This document shows positions 50,301 through 62,064 of a stretch of DNA of 64,000 nt, one piece after another. This DNA is from Mytilinidion resinicola (taxonomy: Eukaryota > Ascomycota > Dothideomycetes > Mytilinidiales > Mytilinidiaceae): NCBI RefSeq assembly GCF_010093595.1, contig NW_022985439.1, positions 1,073,713 to 1,137,712 of the forward strand, in the 5' to 3' direction. Position 1 is the stretch's first letter. Each line of letters begins with the position of its first letter. Under the pieces are notes generated by a model. That model was not told the origin of the DNA. It ran no database searches and saw only the letters and a list, made by a program, of their open reading frames with translations. The translations under genes were made by a program, and so were the position numbers.

Positions 50301-51343
50301 AGCTTTGGTGTACCAGCGGTTCGCTTCGCCCAGGGTTTGAACGCCGCAGTGACTTCCTCGTCTGCGAGTTCCATGGAAATGTCTCCGTTCTCGTCAAAAT
50401 CAATCCCACGAGTTCCGGCTTGCGCTGCTGCTCGTTGGAAGGCTTCTTCAAGCCTGGCGCTCGTTCCTGTGGAATCGCTGTTGATAGACCCAATACTTCG
50501 CCCTGTCATGTCTCCCGCATCCAAGCTCATCATCGTGTCTTCCATGTCCTCGTCAGAAGAGCCATCCATTTCCACGCTTCCGGTGGGGGAGCCACCACTC
50601 CCACTGAAGGGACTGGAAGAGAATGCGTCGTCTGGATTGTTGAAGTTCATTGGAGGGATACCGGAGCTTCGACGGCGGCGCTTCTTCTGATGCAGGTCTC
50701 GTTGCTTTGCAGGGGACGATCCGGGAACTGGCTCTTCGATTTGCTCAGGTGGCGTTGAAGGTGGCTCCGCTGGATCTGACAGCCGGCCTGGAGATGTAGC
50801 ATTGGATTGTGGAGATTGGGCGCTAGAGGCTTGGGATACCGAGGAGGCTCTCCTGGTAGCATCGGACGACGCAGATGAGGACGTGGTGGCATCGCGCATG
50901 TATTCGATCACGTCCCAGGTGTGTAGCGTGGCTTCGGGCGCAAAAGAAACGCGTCGTCGTGCTAAGACATCTATGTTAGCATAGCTACAGCAGTGGTCCT
51001 AAAGGCTGCGAACATACCTAGGGATTTGCGGCGCGCCTCCCGCCGCTTCTTCTCGTCCTCGTCGTTGGAAGCTAGGATCGATTTGACTGCTGGTATGAAG
51101 GCAGACTATACGTCAATCAGCGCGATGCAAACACATAGATATTCAGCAGCATGCGCATACCTTGCGCCTGTTTCCTGAGTTCTCTTTCAGAGGCTCCTCC
51201 AGAGCTCCCAGCCCGCCCGGTCCGATGCTCTTGCTGCGCGTCTTTTTGGCGGGTTTCTTCGGTGATAAAGATGGAGTCGGCTTGAAGGACGACGCGGCGG
51301 TGAGGCCCGCCGCGATGTTCTCCTTATCGAATTCGGTGGCCAT
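47371..51343 (-). CDS. SPC7: Kinetochore scaffold SPC7/KNL1
   Basis: SPC7 is the KNL1 subunit of the KMN network; it recruits Bub1-Bub3 and PP1 to kinetochores. Exons read 51343-51161, 51105-51018, 50961-48764, 48716-48095 and 48035-47371 (introns 47-59 nt), giving 1251 aa. The PP1-docking RVSF motif lies at about residues 94-97 in RRRVSFAPEATLHTWD. Six MELT-like repeats are visible between residues about 285 and 520: SMEL, SMDI, SMDL, TMDL, TMDF and SMEF, the last five each followed within a few residues by a (A/V/L/I)G(K/G)I motif. A Ser/Thr/Pro/Lys-rich stretch follows, then the coiled coil (for example QLQQRQDELTSCDREELETA) and the C-terminal RWD region that binds Mis12. The start MATEFDKENIAAG was chosen over an upstream in-frame ATG by resemblance to the family. 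Confidence 0.93.
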
Positions 51344-52081
51344 TGTGGGTGGCGGGTGGCTGCAGTGGGGTGAAGGACCTTGGAAGTGCATGGTGTTGTT
51401 GAAAATGTATGTAAACAAGCGCCGTGCACAGACAGTCACGTGAGACTAACGGCCGGTGCCTGTTTCCTATCTTGGACGCAGCGGTCACGACACGGAAGAT
51501 GGCCTGCAGCGGTGCGAATAATGGTAGAGCTTCATGCAGTGCTGGCGGCTGGGAAGAGTGTATGGATTCATACATTACTTTATTTGTAAATGTTTGTGGT
51601 TTGAGTGGTCGTCTAGTTCTGCAACCACGCGCTCGAGCCAGGGCGCTTTGTTATTCTGTATGTACCCGTGCCATGGTGATGTACTGTTGGACTTGGGATA
51701 AATCTGTCTGCGAAGTGACACTAATCTGTCCAATTGAAGCACATATATATGAATGACTGCTGAAGCTTGCTGTGATTGGCCAGACGGACAGCAGAGGCGC
51801 TTAAGCTCACATGAGCCCGCGCTGTCGGATCGCGTATCTCAACCTCACTCATGCTCCATACCGCGGCCGCCTGCATCAGCTTCAAACTTCTCTTCTTCGG
51901 ACTGAGCCTCTTACTGTCTTTAACAATAACTTCTTTGCCCTGAGATCAAGTCTGGCGCGTCGTCGCGAAACCGCCGCTAAGGCTTCACCTTCCTCAGAGC
52001 TTCGATCGCATGCGCGCCTTTCGACGTCTTTGAGGTCGCAAATTTTGGCGCCTATGTGGACATCTGCAATAGGAGGCTTAC
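51344..52081. other. Divergent promoter region of SPC7 and KMT6
   Basis: 738 bp between two start codons; the right end is pyrimidine-rich and probably 5' UTR. No gene seen. Confidence 0.5.
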
Positions 52082-55000
52082 ATGGCCGACGTTATTGACC
52101 TGACCGGGGATGACCCTGGAATCATCACTCGCTCTGGAATCATCACTCACCCTGGAATCCACACTGATCTCTCAACCGACGAGCCCGAGGGAAGACCTAC
52201 CGCGCGACAACACTTGGCCTCGTCCTTTCCACACGCTCACAGGGCTCCGACCACAACGCACCGAGAAAGAGGCTCCAGTTCCAGCGACCGACGAAACGGT
52301 AATCCGAACGAGCAAGGTCCGTCTCGGCGCCGGTCGCACCGTCGTTGGAGAGAAGAGGCTACAGAGCCAGAGAATGTCAATTCCCACGCCAACAGCCTTT
52401 TAACGGCCTCAAAAGTAGCCCCTTCCGGCTCCAACCCGGGCGCATCAGCACAGAAGAGAAACTCAGTTCCGCTGCAGAACACGACCAGGCCTAGTACTAT
52501 AAGCCAAAATCAAGAGTCTTTGACACACCCAAGGAAGTCGACTCACGTGCGAGAGAGTGAGTCTGGCCGCCATCACTCCAACAAGGACTCTTTGTCACGA
52601 AACAGCGGCTTGGATACCGTACGCGATTCTACGAAGCCTGTTGTCTCATCAAACACAAGACCTGGCTCTCCTTCAATAGACACATCTTCTGCCCCACCAA
52701 TCAGCGCACGTGCTGGGGCAAGCGGCCAACTTGGCGATAGCTCTAGCACACAGACCACGGAAACGGGTTCCCGCGAAGCAAGGATCGCGAGCTCGAATCT
52801 TCCCGCAGTCCCGAAACATCGACCCAATGATGACCAGACAACGCAAGCCAATGGAAGCAACGCACATGATGCTGGAGGCATGAAGCACGCCCAGAGCGTC
52901 AGATCAAGGAAGGAAAGCATGGGCGCATCCACATCATCGCTTCAGGCAAACGTCGCTGCAAAGCCCAGTGAGAAGACGCCTTCGACCGAAATCGTGTCTT
53001 CACCTAAAACTGTTGTTCCAATTCGGCTGGCTCCGCGAACAGCTGAAGAAGCCCAGCGAAGTCTCGACCTCAATGCACGACGTGATGACATAGACAAGAG
53101 AAGGGAGCAAGAATCAGCTCAACACTCATTGAACTCGCCCAGAAAGAACAAGCCAACAAATGGTGCAGTTGAGGCTATTCAGCGTAGCGCGCTAGCTGCG
53201 GTGAATCCCGGTTCAATAGAAGGTGAGGTAACCCCAGCCATTCAGCTCTCCACATGCGTTAACAACCCACCTCCGCTACGAATGTTTCTTCATACCTGCT
53301 AACACCTTCCGCATTAGCACCGTCTCTTGAAGCAGAAATGAGTAACAGTGCAGACGATGGACGCCCCTCGATGGCACGGGTAGAAGAGGTTCTGGTGAGC
53401 CACATTGCCAACCTCCACGACGATCATGAGTGTATGGTGGTTAAGGTGGGTGTCCATGTCTCTCATCTTCCTAGTTTTGATTTGACGTTTAAGCTAGAAA
53501 ATTGCGCGAAATCGGACGATTTTCGAGCGCGAAGTGCAATCAAAGTCAGCAAGCTCATCATACCCATTCTGCACCGAGCACCCCACGATTCCGAAGGGAT
53601 CTCTCCAGCAAGAGTCGCCTTTTGCTAGCATGAAAGGCATACAGATCCCTACTGCCATGACTTCTGGAAACAACGACAAGATGGTGAACATTACTCAAGA
53701 ATTTTACAACGAGAACCTCAATCAAAAACCCCGCAGGTCTTACCTTAGCATACCGGTAACTCCATTCCAATCCAGCGCAGTCGACGTTCCACCGTATACC
53801 GACTTTGTTAGTCTCAGGGATAATGTGCTTGCCGAGAACAATAAAAAGCTCCTCTACTGGCCATATTTTGCTGAAGAAGAAAATGAGGAAAAGCTGGGTA
53901 AATCCGGCCTTTGGGACGAGTTAGACCAGCGTTTTGACATGGTAAACGAGCATCGTCCTCGAAGACTTCTACAAGTGGAACAATGCAGACTTCATCGCCC
54001 GTATGCCCAGGAGTTTCTCGAGGAACTCGGTATTGACTGGACCGATATTCTCTTTTGGCTCCTAGCTCCAGAAGACGACATTGCGGAGATCGAACCAGCA
54101 TGTAAGACGGCAGCTACAGGAAGTACTTCAGATTTGTCTTTGTTACTGAAACGAGCGCCTCATTGCGAGGAAGACTTCGACCGAGCCCACAAGAAGTGGA
54201 TAATGGTCCTGTCGAGTCTCCCTAAACCTTCCGCCTCCCGACTCACGCTAGCTGCGTTTGCCTGCACTGCTTTTCTCAAGCTCTGCAAATTCAGCATATG
54301 GCATATTGCTCGACAAAGTGATGCAGCACAGAAAGTACTCTCTGGCCCTCCCCCCAAATTTCCCACGGACTCAGCAAAAGAACTTACATACCGTGCTCGT
54401 GCATGCAGAGTATGCACGCTGTAAGTTTAGCCACAAACTCCTGTTGAAATATAAAACTAACGTATGTAGCCACAATTGCCCGTATCATGGAGAGATCAGA
54501 GAGGATCCGAATTCGGAAGTTGACTCAGACAACGACGGGCACAGCTCCCGAGAACGGTCTCAGAATTCTATCCTTGATAACGCAAACAGACGCAAGAAAG
54601 ACAGAACTGCAGAGTCGTCGTCGGATTCCGAATCTGATGTCATAAATTACAAGAAGGTTGTCAGTGTCGCACCCCGCAAGCACAGGGAGGCTACCCCCAT
54701 AGCCGACAATGGAGTTGCTGTTCAGCCTCCTAAGGTCAGCGTCAACTACTGGCTTACTAAGACCGAGACATATATGCTCCACAAACGCCGCCCGTTCTAT
54801 CCTTGCAGCCATGAAGGTAGTTGCGAAGAGGCACGTTGTCGATGCTTCCGGGAGAGACTTACATGCGAAAAGACGTGCGCCTGTCCCTCAACCTGCAAGA
54901 GACGGTTTCGTGGCTGTAGCTGTGCCAAAGATTCCAAGAACGGCGTCTGTAACCCTAATCCCAAAGAGTCCAAATGCGATTGTGTACTGCTGAATCGAGA

Positions 55001-56443
55001 ATGCGATGCAGATCTCTGTGGGACCTGTGGTGCAGGAGAAGTGGTTGATCCAGCCCTTCGATACAAAGAAGACGCTGTCGAGGGTAAGTGCGAGAACATG
55101 CGCATCCAACGCAACTTACCGAAGCGAACTATTCTCGGGCTTTCCGAAGTCCAAGGATTTGGGCTTTATGTTGGTGAAAAGGTGAAGAAAGGTGCATATC
55201 TTGGCGAATATAAGGGCGAGATCATCACGCAGGGAGAGGCGGAACGACGTGGTGCCATTTATCAGCATCTGAAGACGAACTACCTCTTCACGCTTAACAA
55301 AGGTACGTATTGTTGGGTCAACACAGAAACCTAGGCTAACACGATACATCCACAGAGCAAGAAGTCGACTCAACTCACGCCGGAAACAAATTCCGATTCA
55401 TCAACAACTCTTGTGATGACAGAATCATCAATTGCAAACCGTATATCAAGTTGTGCAACGGCGTCACCCGCATCGGCATGTACGCCGAGCGTGATCTCAA
55501 GGTCGGCGAGGAGCTTTTCTTCAACTACGGCTACCCGAAGGACGTTACCAAAGGATTTTGGGAAAAGGGCCAGGGCTCTAACGGGAAACCCAAGCAGCTC
55601 GTCACGGTCAAGAAGAAGAAGGAGAAAACAAGCACTCTGAAGAAGTTCACGAAAGAGTCGTCGTCGAAGATGCTGCCCCCCAGACTCATTGCTGAGGGAA
55701 GTAACAGCTGGAGTCCTTCTAAGCCTCATCGGTCTTCCTCAAAGTCTCGTCGTTCTTCTTCGAAGGCCCGTCCGACCACCGCCAAAACCCCAAAATCACA
55801 AGAGGAGCGTCGAGCGCAGACTGCACGTGCGAGAGAAGCCCTTAGGCTGAAGAATCTAGCCCAAGGTCGCACCACTTCTCCTGGTCGTTCACACAAGCGT
55901 CAAAAGCTCAGCACCACCTTTTCTAGTAGGAAGGACACAGAAGAAGGGCTTCCTCCGCAGATCGCAGGCGAGTCCGACGGCTCCGTTTCTGATGACGAAG
56001 CTGAGAGTGAAGCCGTGAGGGCTCTAGGCAGAGAAGTCAGAAGACCTGTAACGGGGCCAGAATTTGAAGGGGTTTCCGAGATCCCAAATACCAGTGACAT
56101 CGAAGAAGGATCCGAAGAGAATGAAGACAAGGATGACGATGACGATGACGATGGAGACGATTTCGAAGCCGACGCGGTCGCCGGTCATGAAGAGAGCAGT
56201 AGCGCCGCGAGCGAGTTTGAAGCTGACTCGGATGACGATACGAGGGGCCGGCCGCGTGACTCAAGGCTGCGACCTAGACGCACTGAGAGCGAAAACAGAA
56301 CACGTAATATGAGGAAGTCGTTGAGGAAGAGACGAACTGAGAGCCCGAACGTGAGGACGCGCAATATCAGCAGGAACCAGAGGAAGAGGAGACAAGACGA
56401 TAGCCCAGTTGCGGAGAACCGGAAGAGGAAGAGGGGCAACTAG
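52082..56443 (+). CDS. KMT6: PRC2 H3K27 methyltransferase KMT6/EZH2-like
   Basis: This is the catalytic Polycomb subunit that methylates H3K27 and silences accessory genes. Exons: 52082-53222, 53318 to about 53431 (or 53445), about 53535 (or 53546) to 54420, 54470-55302 and 55356-56443, giving about 1353 aa. The second intron has two frame-compatible solutions and is unresolved. The first 380 residues are disordered. A conserved region with CRVCTLHNCPYHG precedes the CXC domain (CSHEGSCEEARCRC, CACPSTCKRRFRGCSC, ECDADLC). The SET domain starts ILGLSEVQGFGLYVGEKV and contains GEYKGEIITQGEAERRG, RFINNSCDDRIINC and GEELFFNYGYP. The usual NHS motif reads NNS here. A long charged tail follows the SET domain, unusual because SET normally lies at the C-terminus of EZH2. 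Confidence 0.9.
52115..52168 (+). repeat. 18-bp tandem repeat x3 at KMT6 N-terminus
   Basis: Three 18-bp units based on CTGGAATCATCACTC encode the hexapeptides GIITRS, GIITHP and GIHTDL just after the start codon. They are imperfect, the third most diverged. Confidence 0.75.
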
Positions 56444-56786
56444 GCTATATGGCTTCTCTGCAAGAGAACCTTTGTACGATGGCCGATACTCTCGATTCTT
56501 CTTCATTTACTCTCCGGGCACCGACTATTCCCGAATATGTGCTTGCCACGACCTGGCTGAAGCGCGCTAGACCAGCTCTCTTCCTCGATATGCATTATCA
56601 ACTCTACATTATTTCAAGGTCTGTGGCGTGGAGAGCTTGCGTAGTTACGAGATATGAGGCGATTTGCGCTTTCAAGAGATGATTGCTCTTTATTATAGAT
56701 AGTGCTACTTATGAAGTTTTGACCAAGCAAGCAGTCGAAAGTATCTGACGGCTACAACAGCTACGTGATTCCCATTACTTACAAGC
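56444..56786. other. Convergent 3' flanks of KMT6 and RAD2, no gene seen
   Basis: 343 bp holding only terminator/3' UTR sequence of the two convergent genes. Nothing recognised. Confidence 0.5.
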
Positions 56787-59700
56787 TCAGGCTTTTCCTT
56801 TCCCCTTCCCTCTCGCTCTCCCTCTCGCTCCTCCATTTGTACTCTTGCGAGCCTTTTTGGGAGGCTCAGCGTATAGGTCGTCATCATCTTGACCACTTGA
56901 TGCCGTATCATTATTCCGCGGTGGCGCCTTGCCCTTCTTTCTCTTGGCCCGACCACCCGTATCCCCTTCTTCCTCGCCAGCATTCACATCCTCTTGAGAA
57001 GGCCCATCCGCATCATCTGTCTCTCTCACACCCTTCCCTCCCCTCTCAGCCAACTTTCCCAACGCCCTCCCTAGCCTCTTCCCCGCCCCACCCTTTCCAC
57101 TCCCCCTCCCAGCAGGCCCATCCCGCACTCTCGGCGCAAACGCCCCAGCACCCACACTCCCCTCAAAAAACCTTGTGATATTCGCCTGTGTCCCTTCCTT
57201 CTCCCTTCGATTCATATCCCTAATCACAGGCACAAGCACCTCATCCGTGCGCTCCGCACTCCACCCAATCTGGCTCGACAAAAACGAGCGCAGGGCATCG
57301 AGGTCCGGGACACCCCACTGAAACGCCTGCGGGTCATCGTCGACCGCCGGTTTGAAGTACGCCTCCGCGACGCGCGGGTCCGGGAAGCCCGGCGGCAGGA
57401 AGAGCTTCGCGGTATTCGTGCGGCGAAATCGGCGGCGCCACTGGTTCCCCTTATCCGCTTCCTTCGGAATAACGCCGGTTTGGACGCCGGACCACCACTC
57501 CTTGAAGTTCTCGAGGGTGTCGAACTCGCTGAGGATCTCGAGGGCGGTGACGGGACCGATGCCCTGGATGCCCGTCGTGTAGTCAGAGCCCAGCAGCTGC
57601 GCGATGGCGATGAGTTTCTCGCGCGTGAGGGCGAATTCGTTGGTCAGGTCGGAGAGGAGGTAGCACTCGACGAACTTGGCCGCGTTGAACATGTTTTTGT
57701 ATACGCGGGTGCCGCCGAAGAGGAAGGTGTCGCTGTCGTCCGTAACGATGCCGTCGACGAGGCTGAGGGAGACGAGCTCGGCGCATTGCGCTTCTGCTTC
57801 CATGGGGGCGGTGATGTAGGGGAGGCCGAAGAGAGTGAGGAGGTGCTGGCATTCAGCTACCATGGTCTGGGTAACTTCGTCGGCGTCGCGGCGGTCTTTC
57901 TTTTGCTGTGAGCGGAGCTGTTTGAGCTCTTGGTCGAAGTTGATGGGAGCGGCGGTGCTGTTGAGGGTGGAGGCAAAGCGGGCGTGTTCTTCGGCTTCTT
58001 GGGCTAGAGAGGCGAAGAGTTCGGCGTCTTCTGGGTCGGAGTAGACGCTTGAGTCGTCGTCGTCGGGGATTTCTAATGGGGCGTTGTCGTCTGCAAGACC
58101 CGAAGCAGGAACAACGGCGGGAACCGATTCTTCAATCGCGGTTGATGAAGGTTCTCCTGAATCGAAGGGAGCCGGTACGCCATCGATCGCCACATCTTCA
58201 AACTCGGGTGACAGAGATTTTGATGCTTGTGCTACAGGGTTTGCAGGCGTGTGTGAAGTCGGAGGAAGGCCACTTTCAATGTTACCATTTCCCTCTCCTT
58301 CGCTTTCGGACCAATCTATAGCCTCATCTTCCGACTCCTTCTGGTCTCCGTTCGTAGGCTGTGGAGGCAAGGGGGCTTGCTGGCTGGGAATTTCTTTTCC
58401 TTCAGGCAATGGTGGAGGTGGATCTGCCCTCGCTTTCTCAGCCAGATCGCCCATGCGGATCGGAGGATTGTGGATGACCACATCTTCCATTTCGATGTCG
58501 TCCTCTTTCTCATCATCAGAAGACTCCACTACAAAAACTTGCTGGCTCTTTGGTTGAGAATCTTCAAGATCAATCACCTCAAGCATATCGTGTTTCCGCA
58601 ACCTCGGCGGCTGCTGAAATTGGAACTCCTCTTCCAGAACCTTTTGATCTCGCTGCCGCTCTTCCCTCTCTATCTCTTTCTGGGCTGCCATATCTTCTTG
58701 TAGATCTCCAGAGAACCATGGTGGAAGCGGCTCAGATTTGTCTTTCTGTTCAACATCTTTCTCAAATCCGCCTGCGTTGGCTTCCTCCAGCTTCTTCAGC
58801 TTTTTCTTCCCCAGAAGCGAGCTACCAAGATTGAGCTTCTCAAAAGGAAGTGGGCCATCGAAGCCAGGCGCTTTACTACTTTGACTTGATTGTGCTACTA
58901 AAGGAGGTGCAATTGCATCCCTCTTAGCCTGTTGGTTCACAGCGGCGGGCGGTCGTTTGGACTTCCTCGATTCCGCGAGGGCAGCTTGGAAGTCAATACC
59001 GTCATCTTCACTATCGCTCACTGCACCCTTCGGGGCGAGTTTGCTGCTGCGCATATTGGCAGTACGCGCAATCGCGAGCCCCGAACCTTTGGAGAACGGC
59101 TGAGTCTCCTCCACGCGTTGCTGCTGGAAGACCTCGAGATAGTCGTCGTCTTCATCTTTCTCCGGATTTGTGTCTTGTGGTTCATCTTGGCCAAGGGACA
59201 TTGCGATCGCAAGTTGGAGCTCCTCGTCGTCATTCTCAGCGGGAGCTTCTTCAAACAAGTCGTCAACACCTTGACCAATATCAACTTCTTCCCATTCCTC
59301 GTCTTCCACGTCTTCAGCAACAAACAGTGAATCCTTTGCAGTGGGCTTACGCTTGCGGCGTTTGGAAGGATCCTGTTGACCAGAAGAATATGGCCGGCGT
59401 GGAGTAACATTTTCCATTTGCTCTGATACGGGACGGATGCGATTCTGTCTGGGCAAACGATTGAGACCTTCGATGGGAACGTCCTCGAATTCTTCCTCGG
59501 ACTCCCAATCATCATCGTCTACATTGACGGGTTCTGATATTTTGTCTACATCGATGGGCTTGCTCCTCACACCCTCGTCCTTATTTGTGACCACCCCTAA
59601 CGCCCACCCACCTTCGACGCCGTCATTTTTGACAAGCACGTATTCCCGACCCTTCTCTCCGGCAACCCGGTTTGCACTATTAACACCAAACATTGAATCG

Positions 59701-60563
59701 TCTGCCATGCCGTTGATATTCATTAAGCGTTGTGTAAGGTCGTTACGTTCCGTCACACGTTCAATCTGGAACTTCGAAAATGCCATGCGATCGGGAAACA
59801 TGTTGTCCAGCTGCTCTTTCGAGTACCCCATCCTGAGCCGACTCCTCAGCCTTGCAGCATTCAATATATTGTATCGGTCCGCGGCGGGCAGACTAACGAA
59901 AAAAGGGCTGTCGAAATCGATTTTCGAGAAGTCATAGACGTTGATGTCCTCGCCGGTATCGAATTGCCGCGCATAATGTTCCAACTCTTCCAGCGACATA
60001 ATTCTGGGATCGTTCGGTCCGCCCATTTCCGCAAGGGAGACATCGAGTTGGGGGAGGTGGTATTGGTCTTTCTTCTTAAACTTTCGGTTCTTCTGGCGCT
60101 GCTCAGGCGTCATCTCCAATTCCTCGACATAGACAAGGTTATCGGGAAGAGTCTCCTCTTCTTCTTGTGGATGCTTGCGCGCATTATTCCTCTTCTGGTC
60201 TTCCTCTTCAGCAAGCCTCTGTATTTGGAGGGCCAGAAGCTTCGACGCAGTCCTCACAGCGTCTTCCCTTCTGCCCTCCCGCCTCTGCTTCCGGTTATTG
60301 ATGGTCTGTCGCTTGAGCGTAGGAGCGCCGCCATCGAAAACGAAGACGGGCTTGATGCCAAAGAACAGCAGTTTGCATATTCGGCGGAAGAAGCCAACGA
60401 TGTGACTATTTCGCAGAGCGTTTCCCTCTTTATCGCGCACGGCTTTGAGGAACTGGTAGATCCAGATGGAGGCGTCAACAGCGAGGCGCTTTTTGTTCAG
60501 CGTTTCGATCTTGATGGGACGAGCGCAGGGCTGGAGCACAGTCCAAAGGCCGGTAACACCCAT
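56787..60563 (-). CDS. RAD2: RAD2/XPG nucleotide-excision-repair endonuclease
   Basis: RAD2 cuts the damaged strand 3' of the lesion in nucleotide excision repair. It is a single exon of 1258 aa starting MGVTGLWTVLQPCARPIKIE. The N nuclease region spans residues 1-100 (LAVDASIWIYQFLKAVRD, KPVFVFDGGAPTLKRQT). A spacer of nearly 800 acidic, disordered residues follows, containing short acidic patches that in the family bind TFIIH. The I nuclease region (YITAPMEAEAQCAEL, IVTDDSDTFLFGG) lies near residues 895-975 and the helix-hairpin-helix (LLGSDYTTGIQGIGPVTALE) near 990. After the core, QANITRFF (about residue 1124) is a good PCNA-binding PIP box. The tail is basic and Gly/Arg/Lys-rich. Confidence 0.96.
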   Translation of the reverse strand: MGVTGLWTVLQPCARPIKIETLNKKRLAVDASIWIYQFLKAVRDKEGNALRNSHIVGFFRRICKLLFFGIKPVFVFDGGAPTLKRQTINNRKQRREGRREDAVRTASKLLALQIQRLAEEEDQKRNNARKHPQEEEETLPDNLVYVEELEMTPEQRQKNRKFKKKDQYHLPQLDVSLAEMGGPNDPRIMSLEELEHYARQFDTGEDINVYDFSKIDFDSPFFVSLPAADRYNILNAARLRSRLRMGYSKEQLDNMFPDRMAFSKFQIERVTERNDLTQRLMNINGMADDSMFGVNSANRVAGEKGREYVLVKNDGVEGGWALGVVTNKDEGVRSKPIDVDKISEPVNVDDDDWESEEEFEDVPIEGLNRLPRQNRIRPVSEQMENVTPRRPYSSGQQDPSKRRKRKPTAKDSLFVAEDVEDEEWEEVDIGQGVDDLFEEAPAENDDEELQLAIAMSLGQDEPQDTNPEKDEDDDYLEVFQQQRVEETQPFSKGSGLAIARTANMRSSKLAPKGAVSDSEDDGIDFQAALAESRKSKRPPAAVNQQAKRDAIAPPLVAQSSQSSKAPGFDGPLPFEKLNLGSSLLGKKKLKKLEEANAGGFEKDVEQKDKSEPLPPWFSGDLQEDMAAQKEIEREERQRDQKVLEEEFQFQQPPRLRKHDMLEVIDLEDSQPKSQQVFVVESSDDEKEDDIEMEDVVIHNPPIRMGDLAEKARADPPPPLPEGKEIPSQQAPLPPQPTNGDQKESEDEAIDWSESEGEGNGNIESGLPPTSHTPANPVAQASKSLSPEFEDVAIDGVPAPFDSGEPSSTAIEESVPAVVPASGLADDNAPLEIPDDDDSSVYSDPEDAELFASLAQEAEEHARFASTLNSTAAPINFDQELKQLRSQQKKDRRDADEVTQTMVAECQHLLTLFGLPYITAPMEAEAQCAELVSLSLVDGIVTDDSDTFLFGGTRVYKNMFNAAKFVECYLLSDLTNEFALTREKLIAIAQLLGSDYTTGIQGIGPVTALEILSEFDTLENFKEWWSGVQTGVIPKEADKGNQWRRRFRRTNTAKLFLPPGFPDPRVAEAYFKPAVDDDPQAFQWGVPDLDALRSFLSSQIGWSAERTDEVLVPVIRDMNRREKEGTQANITRFFEGSVGAGAFAPRVRDGPAGRGSGKGGAGKRLGRALGKLAERGGKGVRETDDADGPSQEDVNAGEEEGDTGGRAKRKKGKAPPRNNDTASSGQDDDDLYAEPPKKARKSTNGGARGRARGKGKGKA

Positions 60564-61114
60564 GGTAGTTCATTAGGCCTTTTGGCCATGGATAGATGCG
60601 ATGTCGATGTTTGGTAGATGGAGGAAAGTTAACGCGACACGGAGGAGCGAGAGCTGCCTTGTGACTGCGCGGCATTTTCGTGTCGTCATCGCTAGAGCAA
60701 TTCGGGGCAGAGCCCTTGGTCGTATTGAAAATCACTAAGCCCTGAACATTACACACACTTCATTGGGCAAGACTGTTCAAGGAACGAGATTCTGCACCTA
60801 GGCAGTGAGAGGTCATAAAGCTGCGAAAAATTGTTGCTCTATGGGGCGTCCTAAGGCCTTTCTATGTAAAAGTCCAAAGTAGGTAGTGCTACTTATGCCA
60901 CGCCGTTTTTGAGTAGGACCAAATCGTGTAGTCTACGGTATAGGAATTTCACAGAGTGTTCGCTTTGGAGCGCTTGAGTCGTAGTTTGATTAAAAGATTA
61001 GAATTCAAGAATAGCTTCTGTATGGGCACACAAAGCTACAACCCATCATAGTCAGAGTCGATTTTGGCCGTAAGCCAGTCGCAGAATGAGAAAATGCGGA
61101 ATTTATTGATCAAT
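60564..61114. other. Intergenic, no gene seen
   Basis: This is the RAD2 upstream region and MPU1 3' flank. A short stretch near 60879-60900 (AGTGCTACTTATGCC) resembles the outer end of the MITE family but is too short to call. Confidence 0.45.
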
Positions 61115-62064
61115 CTATCCCCTACGTCGAGTAGTCGGCGTTTTCGCCTTACTCTTGCTAGTGCTGCTTCCCACAGCCTTCTTCGTGTCAGATACAATTG
61201 GGCGCTCAAGCTTGGAAGACTTTGTCTTCTTGCTTCCGCTGCTATTCCAGTACCAGACCATCTGTACGGCGAGCACGAGGTTGAGTGCGAAACCGGCTAT
61301 GAAGCCGTACAGGATGAGCGGATCGGGGACTTCTTGTAGAGTGGTGAAGATGCGGGAGAGAGAGCCGGCAAGGTAGTTGAAGACCTAAGAGAAACAATCA
61401 GTATTCATCCACAGAAGAAAGATAGTGCAGAATGTTTTGGTGATGCACATACCGCAAATGCGCTCAACTGGCCAGTTCCACCCTCGCTCCAGACAGCATA
61501 AATCTGCGGAACCTTGCTCGCAACACCCAGAACTCCCGCACCAGCCTGTAGCCAAGCCAACTGCTTCACATCGACGACATTCTCCTGGAACAACGCTGCA
61601 CCCGCCGCCCCAAGACCTGCAATGAATGCTGCAGCCCCGGCGCTCTGCCTGGAGTATCTCAACACCAGCGAGGCAATAACCACGTTTTGGACCAGGATCA
61701 GAGCCGTCTCGCCGTACGTACTGAATGGGAATCCGTGTCGCACATTGTAGCTCAAGCTGATCAGATAGGAGCTGGTTTCGAGAAGGTAGGAGAGGAAGGA
61801 GACCCCGGCGGCGGATTGCGAGTTGATGAGCTTGATGAGCTGTGGGATCTTGACGATCGAGCTGGCGCCGATGATTCCGATGCCGAGCCCTTTGCTAATG
61901 GCGAGCTTGAGGCATTCCGGCGAGGTGAGCGGGTCGATGTCGAGTACCAGTGTCTTGTAGCAGAATGGGCCGAGCAAGCTGCGGCCAGCGGAGGTGATCG
62001 GGGCGGGGAGATTATGGGTTATTGGCTGGAGCAGCGACCGAACGGACCCCAGAGCGGACTCCAT
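61115..62064 (-). CDS. MPU1: MPU1-like PQ-loop protein (dolichol-phosphate-mannose utilisation)
   Basis: This is a multi-pass ER membrane protein of the PQ-loop family, whose animal member MPU1/Lec35 is needed to use dolichol-phosphate mannose and glucose in the ER lumen. Exons read 62064-61453 and 61384-61115 with a 68-nt intron, giving 293 aa; the frame joins LSAFA|VFNYLAGS. Both PQ loops are present: IVKIPQLIKLINSQSAAGVS and SKVPQIYAVWSEGGTGQLS. The helices between them and after (DPLILYGFIAGFALNLVLAV) suit seven membrane spans. The C-terminus is a Lys/Ser-rich tail ending RRRG. The ATG at 62064 is the start that begins the conserved part; an in-frame ATG upstream at 62202 would add 46 residues without family support. 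Confidence 0.92.

Noticed and set aside
57480..57911. 143-codon plus-strand ORF rich in Val/Gly/Glu
   Set aside because: It is the antisense shadow of the RAD2 I-nuclease region.
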